From Poronia punctata (lineage: Eukaryota > Ascomycota > Sordariomycetes > Xylariales > Xylariaceae), in the NCBI GenBank assembly GCA_022579005.1, contig MU401538.1, positions 62,001-126,000 of the forward strand: a stretch of 64,000 nt of DNA, read 5' to 3'. The notes under the pieces were generated by a model, which did no database searches, was not told the origin of the DNA, and saw nothing but the letters and a program-made list of their open reading frames with translations. The translations under genes were made by a program, and so were the position numbers. Each line of letters starts with the position of its first letter. Position 1 is the stretch's first letter. Shown piece after piece: positions 38,249 to 48,799 of this stretch.

Positions 38249-38986
38249 TTGACGCAGTTTGCCGTATTATGCCTATTTCAACCGGGGGATCCGGGACCAT
38301 ATGGCTTTATATTATGAACCTCGAGTCACAACACCAGGAACTCTCCACGGCCGTGGGACAAAGGACGGCTGCAGAACTGACCGAATCCGGACTCGTTCGG
38401 TAGTGGAATACTGTTCGCCGAGGGAAGGGGTTCGGCGCTCCGGACTCTAACGCGTCCGAGCCAAGGAGAATACGAAGGGGCCGCGTGAGACTTAACAGTC
38501 CTCCAGAGATCACTACAGCATATCCCCGGCTACCATTAAAGAGGCCCACCTCCAGAGTCCACGGTCACATCAGATATGAGGTGGTTGCGGGTTGACATCG
38601 GGAACTAGTAGGGCACGCGACGGAAATTCGCGTGTCCGCAGATTGGTGACCACGAACGCCGCTTCTTGATCCGGTTATAAGCCTGCTTTCGAAGTTAGAC
38701 AGAAAATTAAGGAAACAAGAGCCATGCGTAATTTGGTCTATTCTATCACAATCTCGACAAACTAGTCATATCAGCATATGTCTCGCCGTCTTTATCTCTA
38801 TTTAACACTCCATGCGCCAATAGCGATACCAGCGATAACTTGGCAGATGGTCCTCAATTCCATAGCAGATGTTGATCTTGGCAATGCCTGTTTCTAACAT
38901 CCTCTGAACAATGTCTCGAGAAAGTGTCTTCAAACTGAAGGTCGGGGTGAAAGGACGGGTTGTGGCCTAGTGCTTTCCTTGCTACT

Positions 38987-40722
38987 TTACGTGCTAGCAT
39001 TCTCAGCCGTGGGCAGCTGGATCGCCTTGTATAGCAGAATGAGTGCCGAGTGAGATTCTCCGCCTCCGGCCAGGGCGTCAATCTTATCGGATTCAACTTC
39101 GGTAACCTTGTCATCGTTGAACCACCACCACTTTCCATCCTCTTCTAGACGTTTACCCGTCTTAGGATCTACCGGCGCAGTCTTCTTGACGTAGGCTGTA
39201 TAGTGACCACTGTCCGCGCTCGCTCCCTGATGTGTAACTACGCCGCGCAGCTCATAAAGGCCCGACTGGTTCGCACCCTCATCTTTGACCAGGTCGGAAT
39301 CGATCAGCGCGCTCAGCTCCTTCTTCATCGCCAGGACCTGCGCATCGCGCTCGGCATCAATCTCGGCATCTGTCTTGTACGTCTCCGTCATCTCCACATC
39401 GCCGTCGGCTCCGCCCTTCTTCTGATCTTTCTTGTCATCCTTCTTCTTCGAGCTCGAGCCCCCGAGACCGTCATCATCGCCCTCAGCGATTCTCTTACGT
39501 CTCTTACGAGCCCGTTCGACATCCTCGACTTCTTTACGAATCTCCCGCACCTTGTCTCTGACAGGGACAAGAAGCTTCTTGAGATTGTCATCGCAAAATT
39601 CCACCACATCCAACTCATGTGGGAAGGTAACCTTGCGCATGATCTTGGCTTTCTTCTGGGTCTCGCGCTTCCAGAAGAAGCGGACAAAGTGAACGGTCAA
39701 ATACTTGGGTAGGCGTGTAATCTTCGATGTCTTGGTGTAGGTAGCCTCACGGCCAAGCACTTCCGATCGTTTCTCCAGTTTCTCCTTGAGTCCGTTTACG
39801 ATGCCGTCCCGCAGGTGATTCGTGCTGCTGTCGATGTGGCAGTTTAGTTTCAAAAAGCCATCTTTGGAGACGACCGGTTTCTCTCCCGCTTCAACGGCTC
39901 CTAGCTCATCACACACTAGCTCCGAGGTAAACTGCCCAGACATGTACTTCTCAATAAAGGATGCGTCGCTCGTGGCGTCGGAGGCATCTTTAACACGTAG
40001 TTTCTGGCGAATCTGAGAAAGAATCTGAGACCAAGCCTCTTCAGCATCCTGTTGTGCAAATCCGGCACCGGTGCGTGAGCGTTCGGCAAATTGCGGGTAT
40101 AGATCTCGAAGAGCGGCGAGGAAAGTGTGTGGAACGTATGCTTCCTGGGTTTCCGACATGTATTTATAGGTGTCTCGTAACTGTCGTGTCAGATCAAGCT
40201 GAGGTAGGGTCCCTGTAGAACTAGCGCTCGGCGGCTCGTATTTCGATAGAGCGTCTTGTAGCTCGGGTATGGCTCGCAATGCTTGGAGCGTTGAGTTGAG
40301 ATAACAGGTGTTCCCAAGGTTCGAAAGACCTGCGGGTATAGCGCCGAGTTGTCGAGCAGCTTCAGCTTCGGTCATATCTTCAAGGAACTTGACTGGTTCT
40401 GCTGGTCGAACAAGAGTGTTGGCATCGCCCGCCGGAGTTCCCATCATCATTATTGTTTGTCCAGGCTTCAGATTAAATTTGCTCATCGGCGTGTCATCTT
40501 TCAAGATACTCTTCAACAAGACCTTCTGACGGTCGGGTTCGACGCCTGTGAGGCTGTAGAGCTGGAATTTGAACACTTCGCCAGTTGATTCGGGATCTAC
40601 TTCCACCTCATATTTCTTGCCTTGATGTTTCACGATAACTGTTCAAATGTTTGTTAGCACAATAGACAAAAGAAAGGCAAAGGGAGTAGCTGGCATTGGT
40701 AATTACCTGGTATCGACGCCAT
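38987..40722 (-). CDS. UBP6: Proteasome-associated ubiquitin hydrolase UBP6/USP14
   Basis: Deubiquitinase of 555 aa that binds the 26S proteasome through an N-terminal ubiquitin-like domain and trims ubiquitin from substrates. Exon 1 is only 16 nt (40722-40707, MASIP plus one base), followed by a 68-nt intron (GTAATT donor, ACAG acceptor) and a long exon 2 (40638-38987). The UBL spans about residues 5-75. The Cys box GLSNLGNTCYLNSTLQAL places the nucleophile at about Cys117. The His box SADSGHYTAYV gives about His484, followed by GKWWWFNDDKV. A Lys/Asp-rich linker with a KKKDDKKDQKKGG run lies between the boxes. All catalytic motifs are intact and the length is normal for fungal Ubp6. It diverges from ARPC4 across 735 bp. 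Confidence 0.96.
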
Positions 40723-41163
40723 TTTGTACGTAGGTACCGCTGAAGGGCTTTACAAGCACGAGTCTATTAAGCTTTAGATGCTCAGGTTTGAAGTGATATC
40801 AGATGGGTCCCAAATGGAAACTGATATTGAAGCGGCAGGTTATAATCTTGGGGGAGGTGAGCAGCCGGTACCTCTTCGTTGCTGGTTGTTCAAAGTAAAA
40901 TGTAGGGTCCAGCAGGCAAACTTAACATTCGTCACCCAATAACACAGGGACCTGATCCATCTGTTTCCACGGCCGATGGCCACAGGCGGTACCTGCTATC
41001 CAGTACTTGAAGGTACCTTACCAGAGCTTGCTGCGGAGCAAACCTAACTCGAAGGGAGGCAGGTACGTTAGCGGGGTATTCTAGCGGGGTAACATTGATA
41101 TTGTAGGTAGGTACTTGGGTACATAAAGGAAGCGGCAAGGCACAGCCCTGTCAAGCCACAAGC

Positions 41164-41175
41164 TGACGTCACGTG
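41164..41175. promoter_or_regulatory. Overlapping CRE-like (TGACGTCA) and E-box (CACGTG) site
   Basis: TGACGTCA at 41164-41171 overlaps CACGTG at 41170-41175 in the divergent promoter of UBP6 and ARPC4, about 440 bp from the UBP6 start and 285 bp from ARPC4. The first matches ATF/CREB bZIP sites and the second bHLH sites. Occupancy is inferred only from sequence. Confidence 0.4.
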
Positions 41176-41457
41176 CGCTAACCCGACCAAGAGTCCAACT
41201 GAAGTTACCGTTGTGCAACCCTCTCAGCCCCAACCATTATCGGCGGTGCAGTGGTAGGCAGGTAACAGCTCAGGACGCCGTAGGTAGCAAGGCCGTTTGT
41301 TGATTGACAGGGCCGGTTCGTATGCTGTCGCATCGCACCGCATCCCCCACATCATAATTCAACGACACCAACGAATACAGCTCTCTACTTTTGCGGCTCG
41401 GTCTCCCAAGACCAACTCCCGTCTCTCCCATACCCCTCTCGTCATCCTCTCGTCATC

Positions 41458-42229
41458 ATGGTAGGTATCTCTCCTGATGACCTTCACCGACCCCCCCTTA
41501 TAGTCCATGTCTCCTAACTCGAATGCGCCCAGTCTCAATCCCTCCGGCCTTATCTCCAGTGCGTCCGGAGCTCCGTCACAGCCGCTCTGTGTCTGTCCAA
41601 CTTCGCCTCCCAGACCGCCGAACGACACAATGTTCCGGAGATCGAAGCCCAGACGTCGCCCGAGTTATTATTAACTCCGTTAGTGATTGCGCGTAACGAG
41701 AACGAGAAGGTCCTCATCGAGCCGAGCGTCAACAGTGTGCGCATCAGCATCAAGATCAAACAGGCCGACGAGATCGAAAGCATTCTTGTCCACAAGTTCA
41801 CTCGGTTCTTGACCCAGAGAGCGGAGGCCTTCTTTATCCTGAGGAGGAAACCAGTCAAGGTCCGTTGCCCGCAGCAAGGACAGCTTCTTGCCAGTGAGGT
41901 TCGATTTCCAGGGCATACTAACACTGAGTTACCAGGGCTACGATATCTCTTTCCTGATAACGAACTTCCACACGGAAGAAATGTTGAAGCATAAGCTAGT
42001 CGACTTTATTATCCAGTTCATGGAGGAAGTTGACAAAGAGATCTCTGAAATGAAGTTATTCGTTCGTCCACCTTCCCCCAGTGCCGAACCTTTTCCAAAA
42101 ATGCAGGGTGCTGACCGCCACATAGTTGAATGCAAGAGCGCGTTTCGTAGCTGAGTCTTTCCTAACTCCTGTGAGTCTCTCCCTCCTACAGGCAAGTTCT
42201 CCAGCTAAACTACTATTTAGTTTGATTAA
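41458..42229 (+). CDS. ARC19: Arp2/3 complex 20 kDa subunit ARPC4
   Basis: Core subunit of the Arp2/3 complex that nucleates branched actin at endocytic sites. The protein is 169 aa, against 168 in human ARPC4. Five exons: 41458-41460 (the ATG alone), 41533-41859, 41936-42061, 42126-42170 and 42221-42229 (Phe, Asp, stop). All introns are phase 0, with donors GTAGGT, GTCCGT, GTTCGT and GTGAGT; CTAAC or CTAAA branch motifs are visible in introns 2 and 4. The product reads [97 protein letters not shown] and [16 protein letters not shown], closely matching the family throughout. Reading through the last donor would add unrelated residues, so the nine-base terminal exon is preferred. Confidence 0.95.
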
Positions 42230-43473
42230 GGCCGTACGAAGCATAGGGGAAGCCACGATAAAATACAATGCATTGGCGTTATGGAGGCCGGCTATAAAGA
42301 TTATAGGAATAGTGATCAAATCGGCGTACTCGTCAATCATAAAATCTCTAAAGCATATTATTCACACAAGATGGGGAAAAGAAATTACCCTGTCCCATTG
42401 CATCACTTTCTCGGGCCTTGGGGTGTGGTTAGCTCATTAGTCAGCTGGAGGCAGTCTTGTCTAAACGAGGCTCCAAAATTCAAGTTCGCCAGCCAAAATT
42501 GAGTATCTTCAAACTCAGCAAGATTACCACAGCTACTTTAGAGCTCCCGTTTCCAGTGTTCGACTACGGGTTACGTGATGCCATAGTATTTATCAAAGGG
42601 GGAGTTCAATGAAGCGTTGCACCCGACGGCGCATATGTCGAGTTTTCAGGCTATCTACACCTATCGAATCGACACTCCCGGAATTGGGGCGTGAATAGTT
42701 TCGGAAATAGCTAGGAAAGCCGATGGTTGTTGTCACTTTACAGCAATCAACCACTTGCGGGGAGAGTATCGTATAGATTATAACACAACGAGAATACTTG
42801 CTAGTTGTCTCTCAGGACAGCCCTTGGCCATGCACCCGAGGACTGGGGCCTCTCAAACGTTTGGTGCAACAAGACATGTTATACCCTCCCCACTAATATT
42901 CTCGAATGATTAATACAGTGTTCGGCATCACTGAGATTTCAAATGCGCTGCTATTGACGCATGGTCTTGTGAGACGTAGTCGGATAATATCCATTCTCCC
43001 CTGATTGCTATCAGTTACCCTGGAAAGCAGGTACGGGGGGATCATTGAGATTTCCCTGATCAGTGATCACAGCTTGCTAAGACCATGTCTACCTACGTTA
43101 GGCAGGCAGGTAGCAGGTACCAGCCACGATAGGTTAGGTAAATAGAATCAAAGCCTTTGGAAGTGTGATTGGATTATTTGTTTTGTTTTATTCCAGCTCA
43201 TAACTACAAGTACGAAAAAAGACTTTTGTAAAGAGCGCTTGGCTGGTAGATTATCTTCTTAAAAGTTAAGGGGCATCGGGCGCTAATTAATCGGATCCCC
43301 CGGGGTGGCCTAACACCACCGATGAGGGGAAACACAAAGGCGGCGGGGGGGGGGGGGGGGGGGTTTGATTAAGATTTGGGGCGATAAAAAATAGTTAAAA
43401 AAAGTAATAACGGGTGCAACCCCAAGTTTTTGGGGTGTTGGTTTTAAGCCGGGAGGGAGGNNNNNNNNNNCCG

Positions 43474-43526
<53 letters not shown>

Positions 43527-44299
43527 CCCCCCCCCCCCCCCGGCCGGGGGGCCCCCCCCCCCCCCCCCCCCTGATTACTATGTGGCGCTCTAATCTATCG
43601 TTAATAAAAGTAATATCGGCTGCAACGCCAAGTTTATGCGATGATGCTTTTACGCCGTGAGGGACGGGGAGGGGGGTGTTGACCTGGCTAGACCTCCATG
43701 CTAGGTTAGCTACTGGGGTACCGTAGTGTTGGACTTGGCGCTGTTGGTAGGGCTGGTGATACCCAGTATACAGGCCTGGCTGATTTCAACTGAACAGAAC
43801 TATCTATTTAATGTAAACATGAAGTAATATGAAAGTTTCTGTTTTGCTCTTGTTTAGGTATGTATAATAGGTGTATTTTGAACAAGGAGAATTACACCTT
43901 TTGGATTTTTTTTTTTTAATACTTCCATCTCAAAGCTATCACTCGTACAGGTGTTTCGCCTTCGAGATCGCTAAAATAATAAGTTACCTAGGTACGGAAT
44001 CCTGTGATGCTGACCTGACGTCGATGATAATGGATTTGTAACATGTAAGCATCAGCTCGAGAGTGGGGTAATAGGCAACCACTAAAAACAAAGACGTTGA
44101 TGTTACAGCTTGATTCTTGAGGTAGGTACGTGTAGGTAGCTTCCCAGATTCTCCAACTAACTACCGTACTTCCGAATTAAACTGTAAGGCATTACATATT
44201 TTACTTTTATTCTCGATCCGCCGTCCCATCTCTTCCTGTGTGTAAAGCTAAGACGTTCAGGTTTCAGATTAACAAGGTCGGAGAAAAAGTTCAAGGAGA
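42230..44299. other. Gene-free region with assembly gap
   Basis: No coding potential is seen. It contains a G-run (43345-43363), ten N (43461-43470) and about 100 nt of nearly pure C (43471-43571). Confidence 0.7.
43364..43670. repeat. Gap-flanking near-duplicate with N run and homopolymers
   Basis: About 95 nt left of the Ns (from GATTAAGATTTGGGG at 43367) aligns almost without indels to about 95 nt right of the C-run (from GATTACTATGTGGCG at 43573). Shared words include GTAATA, TGCAAC and CCAAGTTT. Differences look like base-call errors, many of them to G or A. This is best read as one locus represented twice across an unresolved homopolymer, not a true duplication. Confidence 0.75.
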
Positions 44300-46086
44300 A
44301 TGCGTTATACTAAATTCCTTCCCTTCGTGGCTGCGACAGCCACGGCCATCGTCATCCCCGATGAGACGACGGCACAGCAGCTTGCCCTAGAAGTAGGGGG
44401 ACCGGTTGAGAAGGCATTTTCCAAGTCGTTGGACGCTCTGCATTCGGTAGCCGACAGCGTTCATGATGTCGTCGAAGAGGTTACGCACAGGCTTGACATT
44501 GACGATGATTCCTTCGACATCGATCCTCTTGGTTCGCTTCTCGACGGTCACTATAATGGCGTACAAGATGCTGTGGACGGCGTAGAAGAAGAGGCCGGGT
44601 TCCCGGGCCACCCGCATCGACATCCGAACCCGACAAACCTAACAATATACCAAGCAATACAAGCTTCAAATTATACCAAAAGATTTGCGGCGCTCGTGGA
44701 TGACTTCCCAGACATTGTCGAGTTGCTAAACAGCACCTCGTCCAACATCACAGCTTTCGTTCCCGTTGACAAGGCCTTTGAGCGTCTCCCCGAGGACTAT
44801 AAGCCGCCCAAGGAATTCATAGAAGCTCTTCTTCAATATCATGTCGCACCGGAGCTTTACCAATCACACCGACTCTTTGTTTCGCATACTTTACCCACGA
44901 CTCTTAAAAGCAAGGCGCTGGGTGGGCGCCCTCAGAGATTGAGAGTCAATGTCCAGCTAGGACTGAGGATCAACCTTTTCACACGGATACTAGTGGGAAA
45001 CCTGGTAAGCTCAATTCTTTCAACACTTTTGTCCTCTGCTGTTATATTCGGCATAGTCCATATGGTATTTTCTACTCGTATGTTTCCTACTCAAGCTAGA
45101 GAGAGAAAAAAATAGAAGCAAAACAAAACTGTCTCCCGAGCGTGAGTCGAACACGCGACCTGTGGATCTCTTAAGTTTTCAATTACAGTCCATCGCTCTA
45201 CCAACTGAGCTATCAGGAGAAAACGTGATAGGCTTGCCTTGTCATGTTGATCGAGAATTGCAGAGTTAACCTTCCACATGAACAGATGGCAAAGAATGGT
45301 GTAATTCATGGCATCGACCGTATATTAGTGCCGCCGCCAACGGTGAGAAGGGATATTTCGGGTGTCCCGTCTATGTTTTCCACTCTGGAGCTAGCGGCTC
45401 TCAAGACTGGGCTTCTCCCCCATCACGACCACGGCCATCATGGTCACCATGGCAAGGATGGAGAGGATGGCCAGGATGAACAAGAAAATGGTGGCCACGA
45501 TCATGATAAAGATGGTCACCACCACTTGACGGGTCTCACTGTCTTCGCCCCCGATAACCTTGCTTGGGTCAAGCTTGGACCTGCTGCCAACTTCTTTCTG
45601 TTCAACACGGAAAAGGGCCTTGGTTATCTTCGCGCATTGTTGAAGTATCACATCGTGGTGAACGAGACATTGTATTCCGACGCATATTACGGGCTAAAGG
45701 AAGATTCCGAAGAGTCGTTTGAGAATCAATCCAAGGGAGGCTCTTTCCATGTCGATCTGCCAACATTACTCGGCGACAGGAGCCTATCGATCGACATCGT
45801 CCGGCATTACAGTATTTTTAACATGCGAGTCAACGGGTACACGAACGTGGCGCTTCTAGACTGCCTCGCTTATGATGGCGTTGTGCAGGTCCTCCACTCA
45901 GTGCTTATCCCTCCCCGCGATCCTAAGCAGGGAAGCAGCAGCCACTGGGAGGGAGAGATATCCGTTGATGAACTCGTTGAAAGGCTGCAGCCCTACGTCG
46001 AAGAGGAATACTCGGATTATGGCGAGACAACCGAAACCGATCCCAGTTCTCCCAATGATAAGGAACAGGAGGTGGGTGAGCTATAA
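44300..46086 (+). CDS. Secreted protein with two FAS1 (fasciclin) domains
   Basis: Predicted extracellular or cell-surface adhesion-type protein of 501 aa. Exons 44300-45004 and 45286-46086 are joined in phase 0 across a 281-nt intron (GTAAGC donor, GTTAAC branch, ACAG acceptor). An N-terminal signal peptide is likely (MRYTKFLPFVAATATAIVIP). FAS1 domain 1, about residues 112-255, has LTIYQAIQASNYTKRFAALV, the H1-like ITAFVPVDKAFERLP and, across the splice, INLFTRILVGNLMAKNGVIH followed by GIDRILVPPP. Domain 2 has LTVFAPDNLAWVKLG, YLRALLKYHIV and YDGVVQVLHSVLIPP. A His/Asp/Gly-rich insert (HHDHGHHGHHGKDGEDG and HDHDKDGHHH) lies just before domain 2's H1. The acidic tail shows no clear GPI signal. 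The splice restores the H2 motif NGVIHGIDRIL, which supports the intron. An antisense tRNA-Tyr sits inside that intron. Confidence 0.9.
45121..45128 (-). terminator. Pol III T-run terminator of the tRNA-Tyr
   Basis: On the minus strand, TTTTGTTT follows the tRNA 3' end by three bases, which fits RNA polymerase III termination. Confidence 0.75.
45132..45219 (-). tRNA. tRNA-Tyr(GTA) with a 15-nt intron
   Basis: An 88-nt gene folds as a standard tRNA: acceptor stem CTCCTGA/TCGGGAG with discriminator A, D-arm GCTC...GAGC, anticodon loop CTGTAA (GTA at positions 34-36), T-arm GCGTG/CACGC with loop TTCGACT. A 15-nt intron follows base 37, as is normal for eukaryotic tRNA-Tyr. Box A (TAGCTCAGTTGG) and box B (GTGTTCGACTC) are intact. 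The only flaw is an A27/C43 mismatch at the outer anticodon-stem pair. The whole gene lies inside the spliceosomal intron of the FAS1 gene, on the opposite strand. Confidence 0.95.
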
Positions 46087-46616
46087 GGTCTCGTCCCGTA
46101 CGATGAGGTTACACCGAAATATCTTGTTGGGAGGTGGGGATGATGACGGTAGGGATAATGAAATGTGACGGAAAAATCTAGGTTGAGCTTTTATTGCCCA
46201 GGCTGTTGAGATTCGATGGCAACTGGGGGTTTCTTGTGTAGTTTGTGGCCCCTAGTGGAATAAATACCTTCATTTAGCAGGACGTTGTATTATTTATCGA
46301 ATAAGGGGGAAGCACCCCAGAAGAGAAGACAAGACAGTAAAATATAAGCAATGGACATCTGTATATTATTGAAGCCACATTAAATACCGCTTTTGTATTT
46401 CCTTGCCGGTTCAACTGCAACGAATAATCCACGCACCTTGTTGTGATGCACAGATATCCCCAGTAAGTAGCTTATTTACTATACCTTGGGCTCTAATACC
46501 AGGGTAGATTTCGCAGCAAAGTCGGCAAAGGCGAGTTACTCCATACGATATAGGAGCCCTACCTACCTCAGACTTAACCCGTCGCGTCCCGTCCCGTCCC
46601 ATTCTCATCCTCGTCC

Positions 46617-48799
46617 TCATCCCCCTCTTCCCCCAGGAAAAGAATCAACGATCCTAACACCACCACGCACATCAACAGGCGTCCATCTCTGTTCGCGATT
46701 CGGCCGAGACGGCGGACGTTCAACTACACCATCATTATCCATCAACATCATCATCATAACTTCTTCCCCTTTCCAAGCCCCCAGCTCATCGAGCAAGACC
46801 TCGACGACCCAGGCATATCTGACGACATCTTTCATCCCCGGAGTAACGGCTGCCTCTGCATCTTCCCTTGTTCGAGGGACCCTTGTACATAAGATGTGTA
46901 AGTCGAGGAATTGCGCAAATACGGCGCCGAAGGAGGGTTTTTTGTATTGTTGTTGTCCGCCGCGACTACTAGTAGTGCCTCCTGCTCCTGCTGGGTAATA
47001 CCCGCCACCGCGTCCTACTCCTGGGGCATGGTTAAAGATGGAGCGGAGGGTTGGGTCGGGATGTTTCCCGGTAGGGAGGGGGGTTTGGTTTTTTGTGGGT
47101 GGGTGGTGGTTGTTGTTATTGTTATTATTATTATTTGGTTGGGGATGATTTCCTTCTTGTTCTTTTTCTCCTCGTCGTGGTGAGGGTGAGGTGGTGCTGT
47201 TGAGGAGCATGATTAAAGTCCCTGATGTTCGCGCTAGGTCGCGGAGATGTAGGGATAGGAGTTGTAGGTCTGTGTGTGCGGAGGATTTGGTGCGGTTGGT
47301 GAAGAGTGTTGTTAGGAGGGCGGAGAAGTGCGTTATTATTATTATATCTGGGGGGGATGTTGTTGGTTTTGTGTCTGTGTCTGTGTCTGTGTCTGTGTCT
47401 TCTTTTGAGGGGGGTGATGATGTGTTGTTGTCTGGTTTAGTATCTTGGGTATTGGGTTCTGGAGTTGGATCGGGAACTGGAACTGAAGCTGCTGCTGCTG
47501 CTGCTGGGTTTATATCCACGGTAGGTATTATAGCGGGCAAAGGATCTTCACCATCTCCTTCCGTATCTTCTATATGTCCTGTGGCGGACGGAGAACGGGA
47601 GAGTGCTGCGAATGTGGCCGAATCAATGGATGATAAAGGAGACGAAGAGAGTTCTGGTCCTTCTTCCCCGTCCTCTTCCTCCTCCTCGTCCTCGTCCTCG
47701 CTATCTCGTATCTCTGTCTTGCGCGGCATCGGTCGTATTTGTGTGCTAATCCGCAATGGTGGTAGACTTGTAACCGGCCCTGATGAAGAAGAAGGCGTCC
47801 GCTCTGGGGAAGGCTGCAGCTTTACAGGACTTTTTACACCACTACTATCCTTGTCATCCTTCCCATCCGTCTCAGCTTCTATACTGCTTTTGACTCGAGA
47901 CGGGAGTTCTTCTCGCTGATCAGAGTCGACAACAGTCCCCTCCCTTTTCTTTCCCTCTTTCCTCTCATTAGCTTCAGGAGTGGGCTCCAGTTCATGAAGC
48001 ACCTCCCACAAGCCCTCGATATCGAATACTCTAGAGATGGAGATAGCTTCCAGACATTTTCTCAGCTCACCTGCAACAGCAGGATTTCCGAGACCGAGTT
48101 TGCTCTGGGCCTGAGCACGAATGACATCTCGCAATATGGGCAGGATTCCCGTAGTTGGTAAAGTCGTCACAACAACTACTTTTGGTTTATTCCCCTGGCT
48201 AGAATCCCTGTTGGGGGCATTTCCATTTCCGAAAACCAGAGCTCGGGCAACAGTTTGAAGACCTAGCTAGGTAAATAATCTTGTTAGCTGTTGCTAGGTT
48301 GAACCCCTCGAGACGAGAAAAAAGGTTATAGAAAAAGAAGTTGTCTGGAAATGATTATAGCTGATACAAAATGGAATGTAGTGCTGCCTGGATTATACAA
48401 GATGCGATGCCAAGTTGTGCATGTATAAAGCAGGACCTCATATCGACTTGTTAAACTGTGACATTCTTCGTATCTCACTTAACATAAGCATACCATGGAC
48501 TAATCCATCGCAAATACGGTATACCTCGATGGGAAATAGAGATACAAACAAGAAAAAAAGGTCAAAATACTACTCACCAAAACACCAAAATTTACATCCT
48601 CAGCACTAACACCGACAACACACTCCCTCTCAAACCCACCACCCAGCAACACATTATCATCGATGCCAGGGCAGCCTGTGGCTATACAGCCCCTCCTGTA
48701 GAGACTCTGTCGACGCTCAATCTCTAGTTTAAAGAGCGTAGCGCCCGATATAGGCACCGGCACCGGCTCCGGCACGGACAGTGTTGGGTCTGTTTCCAT
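46617..48799 (-). CDS. RecA/Rad51-superfamily-like protein with long disordered tail
   Basis: A protein of 622 or 623 aa from two exons (48799-48578 and 48266-46617) across a 311-nt phase-0 intron (GTGAGT donor, CCTAG acceptor). The N-terminus reads RRGCIATGCPGIDDNVLLGG, GFERECVVGVSAED and, across the splice, NFGVLLGLQTVARALVFG, then KVVVVTTLPT. This layout (conserved D, GGG(I/F)E, a Walker-A-like slot, helix, then a VVVV-x-T strand) resembles fungal Rad51-paralogue-like proteins, but no GKT is present, so ATP binding is doubtful. The middle (about residues 170-370) is acidic and Ser/Pro/Asp-rich with TDTDTDT and Asn9 runs. Near the end, FGAVFAQFLDLHILCTRVP and VRYAWVVEVLLDELGAWKGE look structured again, so the core is split by a large insert. 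A role in recombination is possible but unproven. Confidence 0.7.

Noticed and set aside
47191..47919. Plus-strand Ser/Val-rich frame of 242 codons
   Set aside because: It mirrors the low-complexity insert of the Rad51-like gene and has no independent resemblance to a family.
48267..48577. Extra exon inside the 311-nt intron of the Rad51-like gene
   Set aside because: Direct joining gives a continuous NFGVLLGLQTVARAL helix, so no additional exon is needed.
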